Shown here in pieces: positions 28,270 to 35,919 of a stretch of DNA of 64,000 bases (the stretch's first letter is position 1; every line of letters begins with the position of its first letter). The notes beneath the pieces were generated by a model that was not told the DNA's origin, did not search any database, and saw nothing but the letters and a program-made list of their open reading frames with translations. Where the stretch lies: assembly GCA_022844125.1 (NCBI GenBank), contig JALHMI010000007.1:311143-375142 (forward strand). Reading direction: 5' to 3'. The translations under genes were made by a program, and so were the position numbers. The stretch is from Pirellulales bacterium. GTDB taxonomy: Bacteria > Planctomycetota > Planctomycetia > Pirellulales > PALSA-1355.

Positions 28270-28530
28270 GGGCGGTGCGTCCTTCCTACTCCGAGAAGCT
28301 GGTTCCGTGCCACGTTATAGTATACGCATGTGCGGTTCGACCAGGAGGCAGCTAGCGGGCTTACGCTAGCACCGCAGAGTGAAAATCTTACGCAATCGGT
28401 ACCAATTTCCAGACAAGTTGCTATATTACCCGCCAACGAAGAGGCCAATAGGAGTGGCCCGTAGGTACGTCATCCGCCACGACCGCGTGACCTGATTACG
28501 TCCGTATCTTCATTTTAGGGAGGGACCCCG

Positions 28531-28803
28531 ATGACCCGCATTCCTTTGCCGAAGACCAATAGCCAGGCCGAGGATCTGACCACCCGTCTGGAAATGAGCA
28601 CCGCCGAAATCGGCCTGTCGGTCCGCACGACCAACTGCCTGGAAGAGCGCGGTATCTTCACGGTCAATGACCTGCTTCACTGCACGCGCGAAGATCTGCT
28701 CAGCATCTCGAACTTTGGCGAAAAGACGCTGGAAGAGGTCTACAAGGCCCTTGAGGGCGTGGGCTTCTATCGCAGTGCACGTCGGCAGCTCGTCGAAGTC
28801 TAA
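28531..28803 (+). CDS. Stand-alone RNA polymerase alpha-CTD-like protein
   Basis: A 90-residue protein consisting of an N-terminal ~18-residue tail and one alpha-CTD-like fold. Residues ~25-85 read EIGLSVRTTNCLEERGIFTVNDLLHCTREDLLSISNFGEKTLEEVYKALE, with the two helix-hairpin-helix elements that in RpoA bind UP-element DNA and sigma or activators. It has no alpha NTD and so cannot join the core by dimerisation. It may act as a small DNA-binding or polymerase-modulating factor. AGGGAGGG precedes the ATG and a hairpin follows the gene, so it is probably monocistronic. It is distinct from rpoA, which is not in this window. Confidence 0.88.
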   Translation: MTRIPLPKTNSQAEDLTTRLEMSTAEIGLSVRTTNCLEERGIFTVNDLLHCTREDLLSISNFGEKTLEEVYKALEGVGFYRSARRQLVEV

Positions 28804-28830
28804 GCTGCTCAGCTTGACCAGAGCCAAGCA

Positions 28831-28869
28831 CGCGAGGGTGCGCCGAGAAACACTCGGGGCACCCTCGCG
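28831..28869 (+). terminator. Hairpin terminator after the alpha-CTD-like gene
   Basis: A perfect 11-bp stem (CGCGAGGGTGC / GCACCCTCGCG, 28831-28841 and 28859-28869) with a further CGAG/CTCG inner pair lies between two convergent genes. The following bases are only moderately T-rich (TAGTTTACT). Confidence 0.6.
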
Positions 28870-28897
28870 TAGTTTACTCGTGCCTCGTGAACCTCGG

Positions 28898-30178
28898 TCA
28901 GCGGGCCGGCGCGGGCTGCCCAACCCGCACACATTTGAGCGTCCGCGTATCACGGGCGAAGAGCCGCCCATCGGCCAGTGCCGGTAAAGCCTGCACCGTT
29001 GTCTCGAATAGCTGTGTCTCGGCCAGCGGCTGAAAGGCCTTGGGTGACGGTGAGAAGAGCACGAGCGTGCCGTCGGTTTTCAGCACCAGAATCTTGTCGT
29101 CGGCCAGGATCAAGTTGCCGGTGCCGAAGCCCTCCTCGGTCCAAAACACCTTTCGAGACTTCGGGTCGAACGCACGCAGTCGGGCAACGCCGATGTCTTG
29201 GCGACCGTCGATGCCATACAGCACCCCGTCCTTCTCAGCGCAAGTGGTGTACTGGCTGGACATGATCTCGTCGCTGTCCCATTCGACTGTGGGTCCGCTC
29301 TTGTCGAGTTTTACCCAGCGTGCGCCGACACCATAGCTGGACGAAACGAACAAGTGATCGCCCAGCACCAGCGGCGTCGCGGCGTTGACCGTGGGGCCCC
29401 GCTGCCCGAAGGGAAACTCGAACAGGACCTTGCCATCGCGCGGATCGACGGAGGTGACCGTGAGCCTGGTAATGAACACGACCTGCCGCTGGCCGCCCAG
29501 CGTGGTGAGCGTCGGAGAGGAGTAGCTGGCGTCATCGTCAATTGCGGTCCACAGTGTCTTTCCATCAGCCAGGGCAAATGCCACGATGCCGGCGTCGCGG
29601 CCGCCGACGTTCATCAGCAGCTTACCACCATCGATGATGGGCGTACTGCCAAATCCGAAGTACCCGTCTTGAGCCTTAAATTCCTGTGGCAGATTGCGCG
29701 TCCAGATCGTTTTTCCGCTGGCCAATTCGACGCACGCCAGTTCACCGCCGGGGCCCACCAGATACACTCGATTCTCATGCACCAGCGGCACGCAGCGAGG
29801 GCCCACATCGGGCGAAATCGAGCCCCGGAAGCGTGTGGCAAACTTCGCCTGCCAGAGCGACTTGCCAGACTTCACGTCGAGCGCCTCAGCCACGAGTTCC
29901 GCGCCGGGGCGATGGAACAGGATCGCCCGCTGGCCAGCCACGGCGAGGCCAGCAAACCCTTCGCCGACATCGCGGCTCCAGAGGAGCTCCGGCCCGGTCT
30001 TCGTCCAAGCTTCGAGCTGTTCGCCGTCGGCCTTGCCGTTGCGATGCGGACCGAGAATCTGCGGCCAGTCACCGGCGATCGCGGACGGAGAGAGCAGCGT
30101 CGCCATCAGGCACGCGAGAAGCCCAAGCCGGCCGAATCTGGCAGTAATTTGCAAGTAGTTCGCTTTCGCGACGCGCAT
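28898..30178 (-). CDS. Exported PQQ-type beta-propeller repeat protein
   Basis: A 426-residue protein with a signal peptide (residues ~1-35, ending SAIAGDW) followed by propeller blades of the PQQ-enzyme type: ALDVKSGKSLWQAKF, VELASGKTIWTRNL, FALADGKTLWTAI and DPRDGKVLFEFPFG. The SGK-x-W-x motif recurs in nearly every blade. It lacks the dehydrogenase domain, so it is more like the propeller-only proteins (BamB-type or planctomycete PQQ-like) than an active quinoprotein. The ATG at 30178 has AAAGGA upstream; the open frame begins at 30262 without homology. It is divergent from the DUF3592 gene, 136 bases apart. Its partner is unknown. Confidence 0.85.
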   Translation of the reverse strand: MRVAKANYLQITARFGRLGLLACLMATLLSPSAIAGDWPQILGPHRNGKADGEQLEAWTKTGPELLWSRDVGEGFAGLAVAGQRAILFHRPGAELVAEALDVKSGKSLWQAKFATRFRGSISPDVGPRCVPLVHENRVYLVGPGGELACVELASGKTIWTRNLPQEFKAQDGYFGFGSTPIIDGGKLLMNVGGRDAGIVAFALADGKTLWTAIDDDASYSSPTLTTLGGQRQVVFITRLTVTSVDPRDGKVLFEFPFGQRGPTVNAATPLVLGDHLFVSSSYGVGARWVKLDKSGPTVEWDSDEIMSSQYTTCAEKDGVLYGIDGRQDIGVARLRAFDPKSRKVFWTEEGFGTGNLILADDKILVLKTDGTLVLFSPSPKAFQPLAETQLFETTVQALPALADGRLFARDTRTLKCVRVGQPAPAR

Positions 30179-30314
30179 GGCGTTGTCCTTTCGCTGTCTC
30201 GCGGGCACAATCTTCAGCGACGAGTGCAGATTATAATCGCTCGACTGGCGGCCGATACTCACAGTTTCAGCAGCTCGCGTTTCACCCCGTCGTTCATCGT
30301 CCGAGGGACCTCTG

Positions 30315-31631
30315 TTGTCACGCTTCTTCAGGCTTTATGAGAAGAAACGCGGCAATCGGCGCACCGGCTCGCAGACGGTCGGTAGCCTGGGCGAGGCCAT
30401 GTTCTTTGGCATCTTCTTCGTCGTGGGCTGCGCCGCGATGGCCTACATGCTCGTGGCGCTGGTTTGGCCCGAGTGGCGGGCGAACCGACAATTCGACGAG
30501 ACTCAGGGGGTGGTTCTCGAGAAGCGAGTGGGGAGGAGTGTCAGCTCGGATCCTGGTGGATTGCAGGCAACGCAGTATCGACCAGAATTTAAAGTTCGCT
30601 ATGAGACTCCCGACGGCACCTATGAGACCGACAACGTTTACGATGCTACGAACCTGTACTCGGCCGATGAGGCAAGCGTCCAGGCGATTCTGGACCGCTT
30701 TGAAGCCGGCGTCGAGTATCCGATGTGGTACGACCCGCTCGACCCCGGACGCGTGGTGCTGGTGCGTGGCTACAGCAGATGGCTGTACATCTCGCTGCTG
30801 ATCCCGCTTTCATTTATCGTCATCGGTGGCGGGCGGATGGTTTACGCGCTGGTGAACTGGAACACCTCCGAAGAACTGCGGAGCGTGATCGACCAGCGGG
30901 CGGCAAAGCGCGACTTGTTCGAAGGTCCGGCCAGCGAGGATGCTTTTCCGACCGTGCCCAAGGACGCCAATCTAACCAATAGCCCTGGTACGACGCTGGC
31001 GTATCGACTGCCGATGTCGACGACGCCGGGCTGGCGTCTGTTTGCCACGGCAGCGGCCTGCATTACCTGGAATGCAATCGTAATCCTGTTTGCGATCATC
31101 GCCATCGGTCGGTTTACGCGTGGTGAGCCGGATTGGTTGCTGGTGGGCGTGCTGGCGCCGTTTGTGATTGGCGGCGTGTGGCTAGGAGTGTACCTGGGCC
31201 GACAGATCGTGCTGGCAACCAGCGTGGGGCCAACTCGGATCGAGATCTCGGCCCATCCACTGATGCCCGGCAGCTGCTACGAGGCGTTTCTCTCGCAGGC
31301 TGGCCGGCTCAAGATGAAATCGCTTGAAGTCTGGCTGGCCTGCGATGAGCGAGCCACGTTCCGTCAAGGAACCGACACGCGGACAGAGATCCGGCGAGTG
31401 TTTCAACAACGGAGCTTCGTTCGCAGCGATTTCGAGATCGCCCAGGGGTTGCCGTTTGAAAGTCGATGCGACGTTTCGGTTCCCGCGTCCGCCATGCATT
31501 CGTTCCACGCCGCACACAACGAAGTGAGCTGGAAGTTGATTGTCAAAGGGGACGTGGAGGGTCGGCCTCCCTTCGAACGCGCATTTCAGATTGTGGTGAG
31601 TCCCGCTCGTGCGGGGGAAACCGACCAATGA
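30315..31631 (+). CDS. DUF3592 membrane protein with arrestin-like C-terminal domain
   Basis: A 438-residue protein. A first helix (residues ~29-50) is followed by a DUF3592-like extracytoplasmic domain, marked by YEYP-x-WYDPLDPGRVVLV (~120-150). Helix two is at ~157-176, then a polar stretch, then two more helices at ~235-257 and ~268-290. The last ~110 residues have LMPGSCYEAFLSQAG and a run of alternating strands ending LPFESRCDVSVPAS ... NEVSWKLIVKGDVEG-x-FERAFQIVV, which has the strand pattern of an arrestin-fold domain. The TTG start has GAGG upstream. The stop overlaps the next gene by ATGA. The arrestin reading is inferred from strand pattern only. Confidence 0.7.
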   Translation: MSRFFRLYEKKRGNRRTGSQTVGSLGEAMFFGIFFVVGCAAMAYMLVALVWPEWRANRQFDETQGVVLEKRVGRSVSSDPGGLQATQYRPEFKVRYETPDGTYETDNVYDATNLYSADEASVQAILDRFEAGVEYPMWYDPLDPGRVVLVRGYSRWLYISLLIPLSFIVIGGGRMVYALVNWNTSEELRSVIDQRAAKRDLFEGPASEDAFPTVPKDANLTNSPGTTLAYRLPMSTTPGWRLFATAAACITWNAIVILFAIIAIGRFTRGEPDWLLVGVLAPFVIGGVWLGVYLGRQIVLATSVGPTRIEISAHPLMPGSCYEAFLSQAGRLKMKSLEVWLACDERATFRQGTDTRTEIRRVFQQRSFVRSDFEIAQGLPFESRCDVSVPASAMHSFHAAHNEVSWKLIVKGDVEGRPPFERAFQIVVSPARAGETDQ

Positions 31632-32032
31632 CGCAGCCTCGACTTAGCCTGGCGCTGTCCGATCACGCGCGACTGTACGCGCCGGGCGAATTGCTGTCGG
31701 GGCAGTTCAGCGTGCATGGTGCCCCGGAAAATGACTTGCGCGCCATCGAGATCTCGGTGCTGTGGCATACCGAAGGCAAAGGTGAGGAGGACATGGCGGT
31801 GCATTTCTTCGAACGCATCGAACCGCACGAGGAAGCTCCGCTGATTCCCCATCAGCCGCGCAAGTTCAGTACTGTGCTCCCCAACAGTCCGCTGAGCTAT
31901 ACAGGCCAAATTGTGCGGATTGGCTGGTGCGTGCGGGCCCGCGTGTTTTTCTGGCAAGGACGCGAGCTCACACTCGATGTGCCTTTTCAGTTGGGATCCG
32001 TGCCCTCGCCGGGACCGCTGTTGGCGGAGTGA
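31628..32032 (+). CDS. Arrestin-like soluble protein
   Basis: A 134-residue cytoplasmic protein starting at an ATG that overlaps the DUF3592 stop by four bases. The pattern YAPGELLSGQFSV at the N-terminus, then alternating strands (RAIEISVLWHTEGKG), then KFSTVLPNSPLSYTGQIVRI, and VRARVFFWQGRELTLDVPFQL at the end, matches the order of an arrestin N-like domain (PGE...SG, LP...PSF/S...G, pF-x-V). Spo0M and Vps26 have related folds. There is no signal or helix. The same fold appears to end the preceding membrane protein, so the two may form a pair. Function unknown. Confidence 0.6.
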   Translation: MTQPRLSLALSDHARLYAPGELLSGQFSVHGAPENDLRAIEISVLWHTEGKGEEDMAVHFFERIEPHEEAPLIPHQPRKFSTVLPNSPLSYTGQIVRIGWCVRARVFFWQGRELTLDVPFQLGSVPSPGPLLAE

Positions 32033-32039
32033 GTTTGCG

Positions 32040-32651
32040 ATGAACGAGCCGGCGGAACTCCCGCGATCGAATCCGTTTTCGACCAGGTTCACCCGACCGG
32101 GCGCCGTTCCTTTTCTGTTCGACGGCGACGAATCGGCGGAAGGGCTCGTGGCGAAACTGGCCAAACAGCGGTGGCGCGGCCAGATTAACGGCCCGCACGG
32201 TTCGGGGAAATCGACGCTGCTGGTCTCGCTGGGGCAGCCATTGCGCGCGGCGGGCCGGCAAGTTTGGCAAGTCTCACTGCACGATGGGCAGCGGAGGATG
32301 CCGCGCGGCTGGTCGAAGGATGCCGGTTCAATTCAAGCGAACCTGATCGTTGTGGACGGCTACGAGCAGTTGGCTTACTGGCAACGCTGCCTGTTGCGAG
32401 CGACGTGCCGGTTCCGCGGCTGGGGCTTGTTGGTCACGGCGCACCGCGATGTCGGACTTCCGCCACTGCATCAAACGACGTCAAACCTCGCTGTGGCGAA
32501 GAAGGTGGTCGAGACGCTGCTTGCGGAGGAGGCCGTCCGATTGACGCCTGAGCATATTCTCGCCGCCTATCAAGAGGCAGGCGGCGACATCCGTGAAATG
32601 CTGTTCCGACTCTTCGATGCCTGGGATGCAAGGCGTCTACCCGCCGACTAA
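32040..32651 (+). CDS. P-loop ATPase of unknown function
   Basis: A 203-residue protein with Walker A GPHGSGKST (residues 51-59) and a Walker B-like NLIVVDGYEQL (101-111), in which the acidic residue is D106 and the next position is Gly rather than Asp/Glu. Residues ~128-142 (RGWGLLVTAHRDV) resemble a sensor strand, and the C-terminus (LTPEHILAAYQEAGGDIREMLFRLF) a lid-like helix pair. It starts at an ATG eight bases after the arrestin-like gene. I do not recognise a named family. The three-gene order suggests an ATP-driven partner of the membrane and arrestin-like proteins. Confidence 0.65.
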   Translation: MNEPAELPRSNPFSTRFTRPGAVPFLFDGDESAEGLVAKLAKQRWRGQINGPHGSGKSTLLVSLGQPLRAAGRQVWQVSLHDGQRRMPRGWSKDAGSIQANLIVVDGYEQLAYWQRCLLRATCRFRGWGLLVTAHRDVGLPPLHQTTSNLAVAKKVVETLLAEEAVRLTPEHILAAYQEAGGDIREMLFRLFDAWDARRLPAD

Positions 32652-33052
32652 CTGTCCAGTCCTGCTGCTAGCGACGATTGTGACGGAACTGCTGATAGCA
32701 GTAGTTAGTCCGCCCGGCCACGGCATTTATCCATCGAGCACTCGGAGCAGTCGCGCGTCTCTGGCGCAAGATTTCTCACGCACGGTGGATTACACGTCCT
32801 AGAGTAGTTCAGCCGGGGAGGATGCCGCGCGGAGGGCTTTTACGCGTCCGCTGGCATCGCGGCTGGCAAGGCATTGCCGACCTGGTCGCGCGGCACGGTT
32901 TGCGAAGACGCTACAGGCTTCGGCATCGCTCGAGTCCTCGCAACTGGAAAGTTCAACCAAATGAAACTCGACGTTCGTTAGTCGCTTGCACACGCGATGG
33001 ACGCCGGGTAACAAGAAAGAAGCACATACAAACGCGTCGGAGTTTTTCAATC
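32652..33052. other. 401-base intergenic region
   Basis: The gap between the P-loop ATPase and the Pro/Thr-rich protein contains no convincing gene. The open frame reaching upstream of 33053 has an Arg-rich translation without homology. GGAG lies just upstream of the ATG at 33053. I see no clear promoter or hairpin. Confidence 0.5.
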
Positions 33053-34042
33053 ATGAATGGCCAAAAAGTTACTGGTGCGCTACTGGGCCTGGCCCTGGTG
33101 GCGGTCCCTGCGACCCCGACGCAGGCGTTCTTCAACCACTGCAAACGCTGCGCGCAACCGACCACGACGTTTTACGCTCCGGTGGCCGTGGCTCCCGTTG
33201 CCGTGGCACCCGCGCCGACCGTGGTGAACTACATGCCGCAAACGGCATTTCGCTCGGTGGTGGTCAACCGTCCTGTGACGACGATGGTCGCCCAGCCGGC
33301 GTGCGGACCGTGTGGACAACCGACCACGGTCATGCGCCCGGTCACGACTTTCGTCACCGAACAGCAGCTGGTTCCTTACACGACGTTCCGCCCAGTGGTC
33401 ACTGCGATGCCGGTAACTGTCGGATTTGCTCCGGCGGTTGCGGCCCCCATGGTTGCTCCGGCTCCTGCCTGCTGCGGCGCCACACCGGTGCCGACGCTGT
33501 CAACGACGAACTTCGCTCCCGCCCCGATGGCGGCCCCCGTAGCTGCTCCGGCTTCGGCTTGCTGCGGCAGCGCAACGCCAACGCTCTCGAGTTACTCGCC
33601 AGCGCCTACAACGACGACGATGGCGCCCGTGACGACAACGGTCCCCCCCACGACGACGGTCGTGCAGCCGTCGACACCGATGCCTGGGGCTACGCTGAAT
33701 TCGCTCAGCCCGACGCCCGATCCGACACTCAATGCACCGGCGACAGCGCCTTCAACGCTGCATCCGCCCGCCCAGCTGCCGCAGACATTCGCCCCGCAGA
33801 ACGGCGGAACCACCAACGGCACGCTGAACGGCACGGAACCGCAATCGCGCGTTGTGCTGCCGCCGAGCGGTGCTGCCAGCAGCTCGTACGACTCGCGGCC
33901 ACGGGGGCTCGATCCCGAGGAAACCGACCGGACCACTGCGATTCCGCTGCGCCGCGGCGCGGAAGTGCGTCAGGCTTCGCTTGTCGTGCCGACAAAGTCG
34001 CAGCCCAAGGCTGACGACGACTGGCGTCCCTCGGCCGAATAA
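33053..34042 (+). CDS. Exported Pro/Thr/Ala-rich protein with CC motifs
   Basis: A 329-residue low-complexity protein. A signal peptide (residues 1-24, ending TPTQAFF) is followed by Pro, Ala, Val and Thr-rich sequence with repeated short motifs such as APVAVAPVAVAPAP, RPVTTFVTEQ and MAPVTTTVPPTTTV, and isolated Cys-Cys or CxxC pairs (CKRC, CGPCG, PACCGA, SACCGS). This looks like an extended, possibly crosslinked, periplasmic or surface protein. The C-terminus is polar and ends in charged residues. No catalytic motif is seen. The ATG has GGAG about 13 bases upstream. A strong terminator follows, so it is probably a single-gene unit. Confidence 0.75.
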   Translation: MNGQKVTGALLGLALVAVPATPTQAFFNHCKRCAQPTTTFYAPVAVAPVAVAPAPTVVNYMPQTAFRSVVVNRPVTTMVAQPACGPCGQPTTVMRPVTTFVTEQQLVPYTTFRPVVTAMPVTVGFAPAVAAPMVAPAPACCGATPVPTLSTTNFAPAPMAAPVAAPASACCGSATPTLSSYSPAPTTTTMAPVTTTVPPTTTVVQPSTPMPGATLNSLSPTPDPTLNAPATAPSTLHPPAQLPQTFAPQNGGTTNGTLNGTEPQSRVVLPPSGAASSSYDSRPRGLDPEETDRTTAIPLRRGAEVRQASLVVPTKSQPKADDDWRPSAE

Positions 34043-34071
34043 CGACCGCTGGATCTCAAGAGATTTCCTGC

Positions 34072-34108
34072 AGCCCGTCGACAGCACCTGGTTGTCGACG
34101 GGCTTTTT
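34072..34108 (+). terminator. Rho-independent terminator
   Basis: A perfect 12-bp stem (AGCCCGTCGACA at 34072-34083, TGTCGACGGGCT at 34093-34104) with a 9-base loop is followed by TTTT. It ends the Pro/Thr-rich gene. Confidence 0.9.
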
Positions 34109-34172
34109 CGTGCGCCGGGGCGATGCACCTTCGGCCGGCGATCACGAGTGGTCGGTCGGCGGCTGCATGCCT

Positions 34173-34178
34173 TATATT
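34173..34178 (+). promoter_or_regulatory. -10 element directly before polX
   Basis: TATATT ends seven bases before the polX ATG, so transcription would start at or beside the A of the ATG. No -35 is clear. A leaderless mRNA is likely if this element is used. Confidence 0.4.
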
Positions 34179-34185
34179 CGCGGGC

Positions 34186-35919
34186 ATGAATAACCTCCGC
34201 ATTGCCGAAGCGTTTGACCTGATCGCCGACCTGCTTGAGTTCCAGGGAGCGAATCCGTTTCGTGTCAGGGCCTATCGCAACGGCGCCCGCACGGTGCGCG
34301 ATTACCCCGAGCAGATGACTTCAATTGTTGCCGACCCGAGTCGTAAGCTCACGGACATTGATGGTGTGGGCAAGGATCTGGCGGACAAGATTGTCACCCT
34401 GTGCGCTGGCGAACCCCTGGCAATGCTGGAGGAGCTCAAGGCCCAGGTGCCACGATCGGTGCTAACGCTGCTGCGCATTCCGGGCCTTGGGCCGAAGAAG
34501 GCTGCCGTGCTGTTTAACGAGCTGAAGGTGAGCACGCTCGACGAACTTAAAGCAGCCTGCGAAACACAGACCGTCCGCAAGTTGAAAGGCTTTGGCGCAA
34601 AAACTGAGGAGACGATCCTGGCAGGTATTTCACTCGCCGCCACGGCTGACGTGCGGATGATGTGGGCCGACGCGGACAAGTTTGTGCAGTCGATATGCGA
34701 GTGGATGGCCAGGTGTCCAGAGGTCGATCAGATCGAAGCGGCTGGCAGCTACCGTCGCGGCCGCGACACCATTGGCGACCTGGACTTCCTGGTCGTCTCC
34801 ACCCAGCCAGAAAAGGTAATGGATCATTTCGCGGCGTTCCCGAACGGGACCACGCTGCTTGGCCGGGGTCCGACAAAAATTAGCATTCGCCTGGGAGACG
34901 GCCTGCAGGTGGATTTGCGCGTGGTCCCTGCCGAAAGTTATGGCGCGGCGTTGCAATACTTCACCGGCTCGAAGGACCACAACATCGTGGTTCGCGGCTT
35001 GGCCAAAGATCGTGGGCTGAAGATCAACGAGTACGGCGTCTATCGCGTCGAGGGTAAGGCGGAGACCTTCGTCGCGGGGGGCACCGAAGCCGAAGTTTAC
35101 GCCACGCTCGGGCTGCCGTGGTTTCCGCCGGAACTACGAGAAGCGCGCCGGGAGTTCGACTGGGCCGCTGCCGGTTCTCTACCTGAGCTGGTGGAACTGG
35201 GCGACCTGCGGGGCGACCTGCACATGCACACCACGGCGACGGATGGCAAGGCGACGCTCGAGGAAATGGTGGCGGCCGCGCAAAATCGCGGGCTTGAGTA
35301 TGTCGCAATCACCGATCACTCGAAGCGCGTGACGATGGCCAGAGGGCTGGATGCCGATCGATTGCGCGCTCAATGGCGCGAGATCGACAAGCTCAACAAG
35401 CGGCTGAAGGATTTCCGGGTGCTGAAGGGAATCGAAGTCGACATCCTGGAAAAAGGCGGGCTGGACCTGGACGACGACGTGCTGTCGGAAGCCGATTGGG
35501 TCGTGGCCAGCGTCCACTACGGCCAGAACCAGCCGCGCGAGCAGATCACCGAACGCGTACTCGGCGCACTTAGAAATCCCTACGTCTCGGCGATTGCTCA
35601 CCCGACGGGGCGGCTGATCAATCGACGAGCGGCTTATGAGGTCGACCTGCAAGCGGTGATGCAAGCGGCGCGTGAGCATCGCAAACTGCTCGAGCTGAAT
35701 GCGAACCCGAGGCGGCTCGACCTGGACGACGTCTCCTGCCTGGCGGCGAAGTCGCTGGGGGTGCCAATCGTGATCTCAAGCGATGCTCACAGCACGGTCG
35801 GGCTCGACGTGCTGCGCTACGGAGTCCTGCAAGCACGCCGCGGCGGATTGACGAAAGCCGACGTGGCGAATTCACTGCCGCTGGATGAGTTCTTGCTGCT
35901 CACGGCGAGAGGACTTTAA
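34186..35919 (+). CDS. polX: DNA polymerase X family / PHP 3'-5' exonuclease
   Basis: A 577-residue bacterial PolX for gap-filling in base-excision repair. The N-terminal helix-hairpin-helix 8-kDa-like domain (FQGANPFRVRAYRNGARTV) is followed by a second HhH (LRIPGLGPKKAAVLF), the polymerase palm with GSYRRGRDTIGDLDFLV (the catalytic Asp pair, residues ~183-199) and the C-terminal PHP domain (DLRGDLHMHTTATDGKATLEEM and AITDHSKRVTMARGL, DAHSTVGLDVLRYG) that gives 3'-5' exonuclease activity. All metal-binding blocks are present. The ATG at 34186 lacks a ribosome-binding site. The gene ends by overlapping the convergent GT-C gene. Confidence 0.96.
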   Translation: MNNLRIAEAFDLIADLLEFQGANPFRVRAYRNGARTVRDYPEQMTSIVADPSRKLTDIDGVGKDLADKIVTLCAGEPLAMLEELKAQVPRSVLTLLRIPGLGPKKAAVLFNELKVSTLDELKAACETQTVRKLKGFGAKTEETILAGISLAATADVRMMWADADKFVQSICEWMARCPEVDQIEAAGSYRRGRDTIGDLDFLVVSTQPEKVMDHFAAFPNGTTLLGRGPTKISIRLGDGLQVDLRVVPAESYGAALQYFTGSKDHNIVVRGLAKDRGLKINEYGVYRVEGKAETFVAGGTEAEVYATLGLPWFPPELREARREFDWAAAGSLPELVELGDLRGDLHMHTTATDGKATLEEMVAAAQNRGLEYVAITDHSKRVTMARGLDADRLRAQWREIDKLNKRLKDFRVLKGIEVDILEKGGLDLDDDVLSEADWVVASVHYGQNQPREQITERVLGALRNPYVSAIAHPTGRLINRRAAYEVDLQAVMQAAREHRKLLELNANPRRLDLDDVSCLAAKSLGVPIVISSDAHSTVGLDVLRYGVLQARRGGLTKADVANSLPLDEFLLLTARGL

